From Stenotrophomonas_A sp035629025 (GTDB taxonomy: Bacteria; Pseudomonadota; Gammaproteobacteria; Xanthomonadales; Xanthomonadaceae), in the NCBI GenBank assembly GCA_035629025.1, contig DASPIU010000063.1:1-64000 (forward strand): a stretch of 64,000 nucleotides of DNA. Reading direction: 5' to 3'. The notes under the pieces are model-generated. The model was not told where the DNA came from and did no database searches. It was given only the letters and a program-made list of their open reading frames with translations. This document shows, piece after piece, positions 8,729 to 16,446 of this stretch. The position numbers and the translations under genes were made by a program. Positions within the stretch are counted from its first letter, which is position 1, and each line of letters starts with the position of its first letter.

Positions 8729-9556
8729 TCAGCCCGGCCAGCGCCCGAGGCTGACGCGGTCGCGCGCTTCCAGGTCCTGCACGGTGCCGACCTCGGCAAA
8801 GCCGCGCTGTGCCAGCAGCTGCGCCACCGCGGTGCCTTGGTCCCAGCCGTGCTCGAGCAGGAGCCAGCCGCCGGCACGCAGGTGCGCGGGCGCGCCGTCG
8901 ATGATCTGGCGGATGTCGTCCAGGCCATCGGCACCGGCCGCCAGCGCCGTGGCCGGCTCGAAGCGCAGGTCGCCGTGATCCAGATGCGGGTCGCCGGCGG
9001 CGATGTAGGGCGGATTGCTCGCCACCAGGTCGAAGCGCTCGCCCTGCAGCGGCGCCCACCACACACCGAGGCGGAACTGGACCCGCGGCAGGCCGTTGGC
9101 GCGCGCATTGGCCTCGGCCACGGCCAGCGCCTCGGCGCTGGCGTCGGTCGCCACCACCCGCGCCAGCGGACGCTCGCTGGCCAGCGCCAGGGCAATCGCG
9201 CCGCTGCCGGTCCCCAGGTCGGCCACCTCGCAGGGCGTGCCCGGGCCCAGGCGGGCCAACGCCAGTTCCACCAGCAACTCGGTTTCCGGGCGCGGGATCA
9301 GCGTGGCCGGGGTCACCGCCAGGTCCAGGGTCCAGAAGCCGCGGTGCCCGGTGAGGTAGGCCACCGGCTCGCCCTCGGCGCGGCGCTGCACCAGCGCGCG
9401 ATAGTCGGCGGCAATGGCCGCCTCCACCGGCTCGCGGGCGTGCGCGAACAGCCAGGCACGGTCGCGGCCCAACGCGTGCAACAGCAGGGCCTCGGCGTCG
9501 GCGCGCTCGATCCGCCCGATGGCCTCGCGCAGCAGCGTTTCGGGGGAATGCGACAT
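8729..9556 (-). CDS. prmC: Peptide chain release factor N5-glutamine methyltransferase
   Basis: PrmC (HemK) methylates the glutamine of the GGQ motif in release factors RF1 and RF2 using S-adenosylmethionine. The 275-residue product has the SAM-binding motif VADLGTGSGAIAL near residue 111 and the substrate-binding NPPY motif at 181-184. The N-terminal helical domain and the segment YLTGHRGFW are also typical. I chose ATG 9556 (MSHSPETLLREA), which matches the family start, over an in-frame start at 9640 that would overlap the OxyR operator of ahpC. The gene is divergent from ahpC. In many bacteria prmC follows prfA; here prfA is not adjacent. Confidence 0.92.
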   Translation of the reverse strand: MSHSPETLLREAIGRIERADAEALLLHALGRDRAWLFAHAREPVEAAIAADYRALVQRRAEGEPVAYLTGHRGFWTLDLAVTPATLIPRPETELLVELALARLGPGTPCEVADLGTGSGAIALALASERPLARVVATDASAEALAVAEANARANGLPRVQFRLGVWWAPLQGERFDLVASNPPYIAAGDPHLDHGDLRFEPATALAAGADGLDDIRQIIDGAPAHLRAGGWLLLEHGWDQGTAVAQLLAQRGFAEVGTVQDLEARDRVSLGRWPG

Positions 9557-9632
9557 TGCGTCACCCTTGGAAAACCGGGAAACCGCCATTATCCGTTGCG
9601 GGTGGCCGCGATCAGCGCAATCCAGGCTTTCG

Positions 9633-9669
9633 ATAGGCATGATCTATCTATCTAATTCCATCAATCGAT
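9633..9669 (+). promoter_or_regulatory. OxyR operator upstream of ahpC
   Basis: The sequence reads ATAG (9633-9636), 7 nt, CTAT (9644-9647), 7 nt, ATTC (9655-9658), 7 nt, CGAT (9666-9669). This has the spacing of the known OxyR tetramer site ATAG-N7-CTAT-N7-ATAG-N7-CTAT. The two distal half sites are perfect and the two proximal ones degenerate. It ends immediately before the -35 box, the position expected for activation by contact with RNA polymerase. Confidence 0.75.
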
Positions 9670-9698
9670 TTGAGCAATCTATCGATCCACCCTAAGAT
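9670..9698 (+). promoter_or_regulatory. ahpC promoter
   Basis: A -35 box TTGAGC (9670-9675) and a -10 box TAAGAT (9693-9698) are separated by exactly 17 bp and each match the sigma-70 consensus at four of six positions. The OxyR operator abuts the -35 box. The predicted leader is about 40 nt and contains the ribosome binding site AAGAGGAAA before the ATG at 9745. Confidence 0.65.
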
Positions 9699-9744
9699 GG
9701 CCCCTGTTCCACTCCCCCGACCTTTGGCACCAAGAGGAAATTCA

Positions 9745-10308
9745 ATGTCCGTGATCAATACCGAAATCAAGCCGTTCAAGGCGACCGCCTACCAGAACGG
9801 GGAATTCATCGAGGTTTCCGATGCCAACCTGAAGGGCAAGTGGTCCGTGGTGGTGTTCTACCCGGCCGATTTCACCTTCGTCTGCCCGACCGAGCTGGAA
9901 GACCTGGCCGACAACTACGCCGAGTTCCAGAAGCTGGGCGTTGAGATCTACTCGGTCTCCACCGATACCCATTTCTCGCACAAGGCCTGGCACGACACCT
10001 CCCCGGCGATCGGCAAGATCAAGTACCCGATGATCGGCGACCCGACCGGCACCATCACCAACAACTTTGAAGTGATGCGTCCGGGCGTTGGCCTGGCCGA
10101 CCGCGGCACCTTCATCATCGACCCGGCCGGCGTCATCCAGGCCGTGGAGATCACCGCCGAGGGCATCGGCCGTGACGCCAAGGAACTGCTGCGCAAGGTC
10201 AAGGCCGCGCTGTACGTCGCCGCGCATCCGGGCGAGGTCTGCCCGGCCAAGTGGAAGGAAGGCGAGAAGACCCTGGCGCCGTCGCTGGACCTGGTCGGCA
10301 AGATCTGA
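9745..10308 (+). CDS. ahpC: Alkyl hydroperoxide reductase subunit C (2-Cys peroxiredoxin)
   Basis: AhpC reduces hydrogen peroxide, organic peroxides and peroxynitrite. The 187-residue protein has the usual length, with peroxidatic C47 in the motif DFTFVCPTE and resolving C166 in HPGEVCPAKW, so it is a typical 2-Cys enzyme with a conserved C-terminal tail. The start at 9745 follows a strong ribosome binding site. It is the first gene of a peroxide-response locus (ahpC, ahpF, oxyR), the order described in Xanthomonas, and has an upstream OxyR operator. A large hairpin downstream probably limits read-through into ahpF, fitting the need for more AhpC than AhpF. Confidence 0.97.
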   Translation: MSVINTEIKPFKATAYQNGEFIEVSDANLKGKWSVVVFYPADFTFVCPTELEDLADNYAEFQKLGVEIYSVSTDTHFSHKAWHDTSPAIGKIKYPMIGDPTGTITNNFEVMRPGVGLADRGTFIIDPAGVIQAVEITAEGIGRDAKELLRKVKAALYVAAHPGEVCPAKWKEGEKTLAPSLDLVGKI

Positions 10309-10333
10309 GCCGACGGCTCGATCCAGCCCCACC

Positions 10334-10442
10334 CCTCCCCTGCATTGCAGGGGAGGAGGTGAACCGGAACCGGTGCGCGCCGGCACGGCGCCCTCTCTCC
10401 CGCCCGCCGGCGTCGCGCCGGTTGCGGTTCACCCCCTCCCCC
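10334..10442 (+). terminator. Inverted repeats between ahpC and ahpF
   Basis: Two nested structures fill this 201-bp gap. The first is a perfect 11-bp palindrome arm pair, 10334-10344 and 10346-10356 (CCTCCCCTGCA / TGCAGGGGAGG). The second pairs 10350-10373 with 10419-10442 over 24 bp with two mismatches. They share bases 10350-10356, so they are mutually exclusive folds. No T-run follows, so this may be an attenuator or an mRNA-stability element rather than a full terminator. It could also be a copy of a dispersed intergenic repeat. Confidence 0.55.
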
Positions 10443-10509
10443 ACGTCGGCGTATGCCCTGCGGCATAGACGCCCCGCCTTCCCTTTGCCGCTCACCAGGA
10501 GCCAGACCC

Positions 10510-12102
10510 ATGTTGGACACCAACCTGCAGACCCAGCTGAAGTCCTACCTCGAGCGCCTGACCCGCCCGATCCACATCACCGCCCAGGTCGATGACGGCG
10601 AGAAGTCGCAGGAAATGCTCGAACTGCTCAACGAGATCAAGGCGCTGAGCAATGTCATCGGCCTGGAAGTGCGCCGCGACGAAGGCGCGCGCAAGCCGAG
10701 CTTCAGCCTGGGCAGCCCGGGCGAGGACATCTCGCTGACCTTTGCCGGCCTGCCGATGGGCCACGAGTTCACCTCGCTGGTGCTGGCGCTGCTGCAGGTC
10801 GGCGGGTATCCGTCCAAGGCCGCGCCGGAAGTGATCGAGCAGGTCCGCAACCTCGAAGGCGAGTACCTGTTTGAAACCTATTTCTCGCTGTCGTGCCAGA
10901 ACTGCCCGGACGTGGTGCAGGCGCTGAACCTGGCCGCGGTGCTGAACCCGAACATCAAGCATGTCGCCATTGACGGCGCGCTGTTCCAGGATGAAGTCGA
11001 GGCGCGGCAGATCATGTCGGTGCCGACCGTCTACCTCAACGGCCAGGTCTTCGACCAGGGCCGCATGAACCTGGAGCAGATCGTCGCCCGGCTCGACACC
11101 AATGCCGGCAAGCGCGACGCCGATAAGATCAACGCCAAGTCGCCGTTCGACGTGCTCGTCGTCGGTGGTGGCCCGGCGGGCGCCGCGGCCGCGGTGTACG
11201 CCGCGCGCAAGGGCATCCGCACCGGCGTGGCGGCCGAGCGCTTCGGCGGGCAGGTGCTGGACACCATGGCGATCGAGAATTTCATTTCCGTGCCCGAGAC
11301 CGAAGGCCCGAAGATGGCCGCCGCGCTGGAACAGCACGTACGCCACTACGACGTGGACGTGATGAACCTGCAGCGTGCCGAACAACTGATCCCCGCTGGT
11401 GCCGACGGCCTGGTGCAGGTGAAGCTGGCCAATGGCGCGGTGCTCAAGTCGCGCACCGTGGTGCTGTCCACCGGCGCACGCTGGCGGCAGATGAACGTGC
11501 CCGGCGAGGACCAGTACCGCAACAAGGGCGTGGCCTATTGCCCGCACTGCGATGGCCCGCTGTTCAAGGGCAAGCGCGTGGCGGTGATCGGTGGCGGCAA
11601 CTCGGGCGTGGAGGCGGCCATTGACCTGGCCGGCATCGTCGCCCACGTCACCCTGGTCGAGTTCGACGACAAGCTGCGCGCCGACGAAGTCCTGCAGCGC
11701 AAGCTGCGCAGCCTGGGCAACGTGCGCGTCATCACCAGCGCGCAGACCACCGAGGTGCTCGGCGATGGCAGCAAGGTCAACGGCCTGGTCTACAAGGACC
11801 GCGTCGGCGGCGACACGCACCGGGTGGAACTGGAAGGCGTGTTCGTGCAGATCGGCCTGCTGCCCAACACCGAATGGCTCAAGGGCACGGTGGCGCTGTC
11901 GCCGCGTGGCGAGATCATTGTCGACGACCGTGGCCAGACCAGCGTGCCGGGTGTGTTTGCCGCCGGTGATGCCACCACCACGCCGTACAAGCAGATCATC
12001 ATCGCCATGGGCCAGGGCGCGACCGCGGCACTGAGCGCGTTCGACCACCTGATCCGCAGCAGCGCGCCGAGCCCGACCGGTGCGGTGGCCGAAGCGGCGT
12101 GA
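10510..12102 (+). CDS. ahpF: Alkyl hydroperoxide reductase subunit F
   Basis: AhpF is the FAD-containing NAD(P)H-dependent disulfide reductase that recycles AhpC. The 530-residue protein has an N-terminal tandem thioredoxin-like domain with the redox pair C129-x-x-C132, a FAD-binding segment VVGGGPAGAAAA from residue 217, the thioredoxin-reductase-type redox pair C344-P-H-C347, and an NAD(P)-binding GGGNSGVEAA motif. The cysteine positions fit those of E. coli AhpF. I chose ATG 10510 (MLDTNLQTQLKSYL) rather than an in-frame upstream start at 10453 because it matches family N termini and follows CCAGGAGCC. It is transcribed with ahpC, probably at lower level because of the intergenic hairpin, and is followed by oxyR. 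Confidence 0.97.
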   Translation: MLDTNLQTQLKSYLERLTRPIHITAQVDDGEKSQEMLELLNEIKALSNVIGLEVRRDEGARKPSFSLGSPGEDISLTFAGLPMGHEFTSLVLALLQVGGYPSKAAPEVIEQVRNLEGEYLFETYFSLSCQNCPDVVQALNLAAVLNPNIKHVAIDGALFQDEVEARQIMSVPTVYLNGQVFDQGRMNLEQIVARLDTNAGKRDADKINAKSPFDVLVVGGGPAGAAAAVYAARKGIRTGVAAERFGGQVLDTMAIENFISVPETEGPKMAAALEQHVRHYDVDVMNLQRAEQLIPAGADGLVQVKLANGAVLKSRTVVLSTGARWRQMNVPGEDQYRNKGVAYCPHCDGPLFKGKRVAVIGGGNSGVEAAIDLAGIVAHVTLVEFDDKLRADEVLQRKLRSLGNVRVITSAQTTEVLGDGSKVNGLVYKDRVGGDTHRVELEGVFVQIGLLPNTEWLKGTVALSPRGEIIVDDRGQTSVPGVFAAGDATTTPYKQIIIAMGQGATAALSAFDHLIRSSAPSPTGAVAEAA

Positions 12103-12222
12103 CCGCCGCGCCGCGGCAACGGTGGCTGGATCGCGCTGGCTGCTGCGGCGCAGCCGGGCGTAAGCTGTCCCCGGGCGCGGCGGCCATTCGCGGCGCCGCG
12201 TTCCTGCCAAGAGGCTCTGCAG

Positions 12223-13170
12223 ATGAACCTGCGTGATCTCAAGTATCTCGTCGCCCTCGCCGACCACAAGCATTTCGGTCGCGCGGCGGCGGCGTGCTTC
12301 GTCAGCCAGCCCACCTTGTCCACGCAGATCAAGAAGCTCGAAGACGAGTTGGGCGTGCCGCTGGTCGAGCGCGCGCCACGCAAGGTGATGCTGACCCCGG
12401 CCGGACGCGAGGCGGCCAGCCGCGCGCGCGGCATCGTCGCCGAGGTCGAGCAGATGAAGGAGGCGGCGCGGCGCAGCCAGGACCCGGAAGCGGGCACGGT
12501 GCGCCTGGGCATCTTCCCGACACTGGGCCCCTACCTGCTGCCGCACATGGTGCCGCGCATCCGCGAGCGCTTTCCGCAGCTGGAACTGCTGCTGATCGAG
12601 GAAAAGAGCGACCACCTGCTGCGCCAGCTGCGCGAAGGCCGGCTCGACGCGGCGGTGCTCGCGCTGCCGATCCACGACGAGCAGCTGCATACCGAGTTCC
12701 TGTTCGAGGAACCGTTCGTGCTCGCCGTGCCCGACAGCCATCCGCTCTCCAGCCGCAGTTCGCTGAGCCTGGCCGAACTGGGCGAACAGCGCCTGCTGCT
12801 GCTCGAAGACGGGCACTGCCTGCGCGAGCAGGCCCTGGACGTCTGCCACCTGGCCGGCGCGCTGGAAAAATCCGAATTCCAGGCCACCAGCCTGGAAACC
12901 CTGCGGCAGATGGTCGCCGCCAATGTCGGCGTCACCTTGCTGCCGCTGCTGGCGGTCAAGCCGCCGGTGGCACGCTCGGAAAACGTGCAGTTGCTGGGCT
13001 TCGATGCCGAGCGCCCGCCGAGCCGGCGCATCGCCATGGTCTGGCGGCGCAGTTCGGCGATGGGCGAGTTCCTCGAGCGCCTGGCGCAGCTGTTCAAGGA
13101 ACTGCCGCCACATCTGTTGCAACTGGAAGGATCGGTTGCAGGCAAGAGCCGCAGCGCCGTCGCTGCATGA
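12223..13170 (+). CDS. oxyR: Hydrogen peroxide sensor and LysR-type regulator OxyR
   Basis: OxyR activates peroxide-defence genes when a disulfide forms between two regulatory cysteines. The 315-residue protein has an N-terminal LysR-type helix-turn-helix (residues about 1-60) and the regulatory pair C199 and C208, at the same numbers as in E. coli OxyR (GHCLREQALDVC). The C-terminal 10-15 residues are basic and extra. It lies 120 bp downstream of ahpF in the same direction. An OxyR operator precedes ahpC, so the locus is probably autoregulated through ahpC promoter read-through. Whether oxyR also has its own promoter in 12103-12222 is not clear to me. Confidence 0.95.
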   Translation: MNLRDLKYLVALADHKHFGRAAAACFVSQPTLSTQIKKLEDELGVPLVERAPRKVMLTPAGREAASRARGIVAEVEQMKEAARRSQDPEAGTVRLGIFPTLGPYLLPHMVPRIRERFPQLELLLIEEKSDHLLRQLREGRLDAAVLALPIHDEQLHTEFLFEEPFVLAVPDSHPLSSRSSLSLAELGEQRLLLLEDGHCLREQALDVCHLAGALEKSEFQATSLETLRQMVAANVGVTLLPLLAVKPPVARSENVQLLGFDAERPPSRRIAMVWRRSSAMGEFLERLAQLFKELPPHLLQLEGSVAGKSRSAVAA

Positions 13171-13274
13171 ACGAGCCCCGCCGGCACGGTTCCCCCCGAC
13201 GCTGATTGTTCCGACAATGGAGCCGGGCGTCCCCGCCGGGGCCGTCCTTCCACCTTCATAGCCGGAGTTTCACC

Positions 13275-13790
13275 ATGACCACCGAACACCACAGCGGGCT
13301 GCCGCCCTCGGCCATTGCTTCGTCCAGGCCTGCACCCTCGAACACCGTCCCGTCCACGCAAGCCGCGCCGCCGATCATCGTGTCCAGCCGTGACCTCGCC
13401 CGCCTCGAGGCCCTGCTCGAATCGCCCGCGCTGAGCCGCCATCCGGCGGCCATTGCCCTCTCCGCCGAACTCGGCCGCGCGCAGATCCTGCCGCCCGACA
13501 AGATTCCTCCCGGCGTCGTCACCATGCACGCGCGCGTCCACTGCATCGACGAGCTGCATGGCGAAGCGCACGCCCTGACCCTGGTCTACCCGCAGGAAGC
13601 CGATGTCGAACGCGGCCGCGTTTCGGTACTGGCGCCGGTGGGCAGTGCGCTGCTCGGCTTGTCGGTAGGCCAGTCCATCGACTGGCAGGCGCCCGGCGGC
13701 CGCGCATTGCGTCTGCGCGTTGACGCGGTGCAGTCGCCGCCCGCGCACGAACCGGACGCCGCCAGCGACTTCCTGCGCCGGGCGCGCTAA
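13275..13790 (+). CDS. GreA/GreB-family, Rnk-like protein
   Basis: The 171-residue product has a C-terminal GreA/GreB-type domain with the pattern VHCIDELHGEAHALTLVYPQ...ADVERGRVSVLAPVGSALLGLSVGQSIDW, as in Rnk (regulator of nucleoside diphosphate kinase). Rnk proteins lack the long transcript-cleavage coiled coil of GreA but bind RNA polymerase. The first 30 residues are Ser/Pro/Ala-rich and look disordered. I chose ATG 13275, preceded by CCGGAG. It lies 104 bp after oxyR in the same direction, a position comparable to orfX reported after oxyR in Xanthomonas. I cannot say whether it is the same gene. Role in peroxide response is not established. Confidence 0.75.
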   Translation: MTTEHHSGLPPSAIASSRPAPSNTVPSTQAAPPIIVSSRDLARLEALLESPALSRHPAAIALSAELGRAQILPPDKIPPGVVTMHARVHCIDELHGEAHALTLVYPQEADVERGRVSVLAPVGSALLGLSVGQSIDWQAPGGRALRLRVDAVQSPPAHEPDAASDFLRRAR

Positions 13791-13833
13791 CGTAACGCCC
13801 CCGCTTCGCCTCTTCCCTACGTCAAGAGAACCG

Positions 13834-14799
13834 ATGATGACCCCGCAACCCTCCAAGCTCGCCCAGCTCCGTGAACTGTCCGTGGTCGTGGCCGATACCG
13901 GCGACTACGATGCGATCAAGCGCCTCAAGCCGGTGGACTGCACGACCAATCCGACGCTGGTGAAAAAGGCGCTGGACCTGCCGGTGTACGCCGAGCTGAT
14001 CGAGCGCGAACTGGCCTGGGGCCGCGGCCAGGGCGGCGGCGAAGCGGTGGTGAACGAAGTGGCCGACCGCCTGACCGTGGGCGTCGGCACGATGCTGGCC
14101 GCGCTGGTCCCGGGCCGCGTGTCCACCGAGGTGGACGCCGACCTGGCCCACGACACCGCGGCCACCATCGCCAAGGCGCACAAGTTCATTGCCATGTACG
14201 CCGAGCGCGGCGTGCCGCGCGAGAAGATTCTGATCAAGGTCGCCGCGACCTGGGAAGGCGTGGAAGCCGCGCGCCAGCTGCAGCGCGACGGCATCGACTG
14301 CAACTTGACGCTGATCTTCAACCAGACCCAGGCCCTGGCCTGCGCCGAAGCCGGCGTGTTCCTGATCTCGCCCTTCGTCGGCCGCATCCTCGACTGGTAC
14401 GTGGCCAACGGCCAGGCACCGGCCAGCATCGACGAAGACCCGGGCGTGACCTTCGTCCGCGGCGTCTATGCCGAATTCAAGAAGCGCGGCTCGCAGACCG
14501 TGGTGATGGGTGCCTCGTTCCGTTCCACCGCGCAGATCGAAGCCCTGGCCGGCTGCGATCGCCTGACCATTTCCCCGGACCTGCTGGAAAAGCTCGATGC
14601 CGATCATGGCGAGCTGCCGCGCAAGCTTTCGCCGGGTGCCGCGGAAAAGACCTCCGTCACCCCGATCGACGCCGCGCGCTTTGCCGCCGACCTCGCCGCC
14701 GATCCGATGGCCACCGAGAAACTGAGCACGGGCATCGATGTGTTCGCCAAGGATCTGCAGGCGTTGCGCGATACGATCCGCGGGAAGCTGGCGGGCTGA
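13834..14799 (+). CDS. tal: Transaldolase
   Basis: Transaldolase of the pentose phosphate pathway transfers a dihydroxyacetone unit from sedoheptulose 7-phosphate to glyceraldehyde 3-phosphate. The 321-residue protein has the class 1 features: the early DCTTNPTLV motif, ILIKVAATWEGVEAAR with the Schiff-base lysine, GIDCNLTLIFNQTQA and ISPFVGRILDW. The length matches the TalB group. Two adjacent ATG codons at 13834 and 13837 are both possible; the first has the better spacing from AAGAGAA. It is followed by a hairpin terminator and a paired REP element, so it probably forms its own transcript. Confidence 0.95.
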   Translation: MMTPQPSKLAQLRELSVVVADTGDYDAIKRLKPVDCTTNPTLVKKALDLPVYAELIERELAWGRGQGGGEAVVNEVADRLTVGVGTMLAALVPGRVSTEVDADLAHDTAATIAKAHKFIAMYAERGVPREKILIKVAATWEGVEAARQLQRDGIDCNLTLIFNQTQALACAEAGVFLISPFVGRILDWYVANGQAPASIDEDPGVTFVRGVYAEFKKRGSQTVVMGASFRSTAQIEALAGCDRLTISPDLLEKLDADHGELPRKLSPGAAEKTSVTPIDAARFAADLAADPMATEKLSTGIDVFAKDLQALRDTIRGKLAG

Positions 14800-14818
14800 T
14801 TGGCAGCAAGTATTGGGG

Positions 14819-14850
14819 CCGCTTTGCGTCATGGTGCAAAGCGGTCTGTT
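14819..14850 (+). terminator. Terminator after tal
   Basis: A 9-bp perfect stem (14819-14827 CCGCTTTGC, 14836-14844 GCAAAGCGG) with an 8-nt loop is followed by TCTGTT. It lies 20 bp after the tal stop. The T-run is short, so efficiency is uncertain. Confidence 0.6.
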
Positions 14851-14857
14851 GGTGCGC

Positions 14858-14944
14858 GGTCGCGGCTGAAGCCGCTCCTACAGTGCATGCATCGGGCATC
14901 CCGGCTGCGTTTGGCCCACTGTAGGAGCGGCTTCAGCCGCGACC
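14858..14944. repeat. Paired GTAG-type REP element
   Basis: Two 28-bp arms, 14858-14885 and 14917-14944, are perfect inverted copies of each other. Each contains GTAGGAGCGGCTTCAGCCGC, itself a short palindrome ending in a GTAG tetranucleotide. This resembles the GTAG-headed REP (SMAG-like) elements of Stenotrophomonas. The pair lies between the convergent 3' ends of tal and the porin gene, a usual place for such elements. Confidence 0.8.
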
Positions 14945-14954
14945 GCCTCAAAAC

Positions 14955-16226
14955 CTACCACCACGTCTCCACCTGCACCCCCACGCTGCTCCCCGAAGTA
15001 GCCCCACCAAACACCCCGTCGGCCGCCAACGCACTCCCCGCAGCCGCCGCCCACTGCGCCGCCTGGTTCCAGTCCGCGTACGTGTAGAACACCCGCAGCT
15101 CCGGGCGCCGCCAGAACGCCGGCCCGCGCGCCACGATCCCCGCCAGCGTCACCTTGCGCAGCCAGCGCGCCTGCCCGCCGCGCGGCTGCACCCGGTCCAG
15201 CCCCAGGTCCAGCGCCAGCTTGAAGTGCTGGCTGAAGGCATAAGTCGGCCGCGCGCCCATCGACCACCAGTCCTGCGTCGGCGCATCGCGCCGCCAGTCA
15301 CGCTGCCAGGCCAGCATCGCCTGCCCGCCAAAGCGCTCGGTCGGCTGCCAGTCCAGACGATCGATCAGGCGCAGCCGGCGCGCCCCGGCGGCGTACAGGT
15401 CGCCGGCCATGCTCAGGCCGATGCCCGGCCCCGTGCCGTATTGCAGGATCAGGCGATGCAGCCCACCGAGCACCCGCGCCTGCTCGTGTTGCGCAATCAT
15501 TGACCAGCCGCCATACGCACCGGCCTGCGCCGGCCGCGGAATCACGCTCAGGCCCAGGTCGACCATGCCGCCCGGATTGGTCTGCAGCTTCGTCAGCTGC
15601 AGATCGTGGCGGGTGATATAGCGCTTGTCAGCCGCCACGCCCCGGCGAAACAACGCGTAGGACAGCTTCGCCCCATTGCGCAAGCCGATGTCCTCGACCC
15701 CGGCGCCCAGGCCGGTCGGGTTCCAGTAGAAGAAGTCGGCGATGTGCACATCGTTGCGCCGGTAGTAGCGGCGACCGCCCCACAGCGAGCCGCCGTTCAA
15801 CCACGGCAGGTCGCGCCAGCGCACCCAGGCCTCGGCGTTGGAATAGCCACCATAGGTGCCGCCAAAACGCAGCTTGCGGTCATTGCGGTTGTACACGGCG
15901 CCGCGCCAGATGGCCTCCACCGAGCTGCCATCGGCCTGCGTTGCGAAGGCATGACTCAACGCGACCTCGCCGTAGACTTCGCACTCGTTGCCGAGGCGAT
16001 ACTTGGTCATCGCTCCATCCAGGCCGAAACAGGCCTGCCCACCGCCGCGCGCCGCCCCGGTGCCCGCGCGCATATAGCCCTTTGTTTCCAGTGCGCTGGC
16101 CGGCGCGATCGCGGCGAACAACAGCCACGCTGCGACCGCGCGTATGCCATGCCCGCGCACGAGTTCGCGCGGTGACCCGCGGCGAAACCACCATGGACCC
16201 CAGAACCGACGACCAAACCGATGCAT
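14955..16226 (-). CDS. Maltoporin-like carbohydrate porin (LamB family)
   Basis: The 423-residue protein matches LamB at its mature N terminus (LETKGYMRAGTGAARGGGQACFGLDGAMTKYRLGNECEVYGE split here by positions 47-90) and at its C terminus, which ends VETWW. The last residue is aromatic, as expected for a barrel recognised by the BAM complex. LamB porins are 18-stranded trimeric channels for maltodextrins or other sugars. The start at ATG 16226 follows GGGAGG and yields an unusually long 46-residue signal peptide with a basic leader before the hydrophobic core AVAAWLLFAAIAPASA. No maltose ABC transporter genes are adjacent, so the substrate is open. It is a single-gene unit convergent with tal and follows msrA by 220 bp. 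Confidence 0.85.
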   Translation of the reverse strand: MHRFGRRFWGPWWFRRGSPRELVRGHGIRAVAAWLLFAAIAPASALETKGYMRAGTGAARGGGQACFGLDGAMTKYRLGNECEVYGEVALSHAFATQADGSSVEAIWRGAVYNRNDRKLRFGGTYGGYSNAEAWVRWRDLPWLNGGSLWGGRRYYRRNDVHIADFFYWNPTGLGAGVEDIGLRNGAKLSYALFRRGVAADKRYITRHDLQLTKLQTNPGGMVDLGLSVIPRPAQAGAYGGWSMIAQHEQARVLGGLHRLILQYGTGPGIGLSMAGDLYAAGARRLRLIDRLDWQPTERFGGQAMLAWQRDWRRDAPTQDWWSMGARPTYAFSQHFKLALDLGLDRVQPRGGQARWLRKVTLAGIVARGPAFWRRPELRVFYTYADWNQAAQWAAAAGSALAADGVFGGATSGSSVGVQVETWW

Positions 16227-16386
16227 GTTGCCTCCCGAGCGTATGACCGGCGCGGCCCACCGCGGGCGCGCGCTGGCGGGCAACGTAGGAGGCGTGTGAA
16301 GGCGATGCGCGCGGAAAACGGCACGGGCCGCAAATCCCTGCGACGAATCCAACAAAACGTGAGGAACGGGTAAACGAAACGCAAAA

Positions 16387-16410
16387 GACTGCGCCGCCCG
16401 AAGGCGGCGC
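16387..16410 (-). terminator. Intrinsic terminator after msrA
   Basis: On the minus strand an 8-bp perfect stem GCGCCGCC / GGCGGCGC (16391-16410) closes a UUCG tetraloop. It is followed by AGTCTTTTGCG. It begins 36 bp after the msrA stop, and is the clearest rho-independent terminator in the window. Confidence 0.8.
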
Positions 16411-16446
16411 AGGGGTCACTTCAACAGCGCGGCCGCGCAGTGCGCG

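Noticed and set aside
10492..13122. 876-residue minus-strand frame opposite ahpF-oxyR
   Set aside because: Shadow of two confidently identified genes; composition is His/Gln/Arg-rich.
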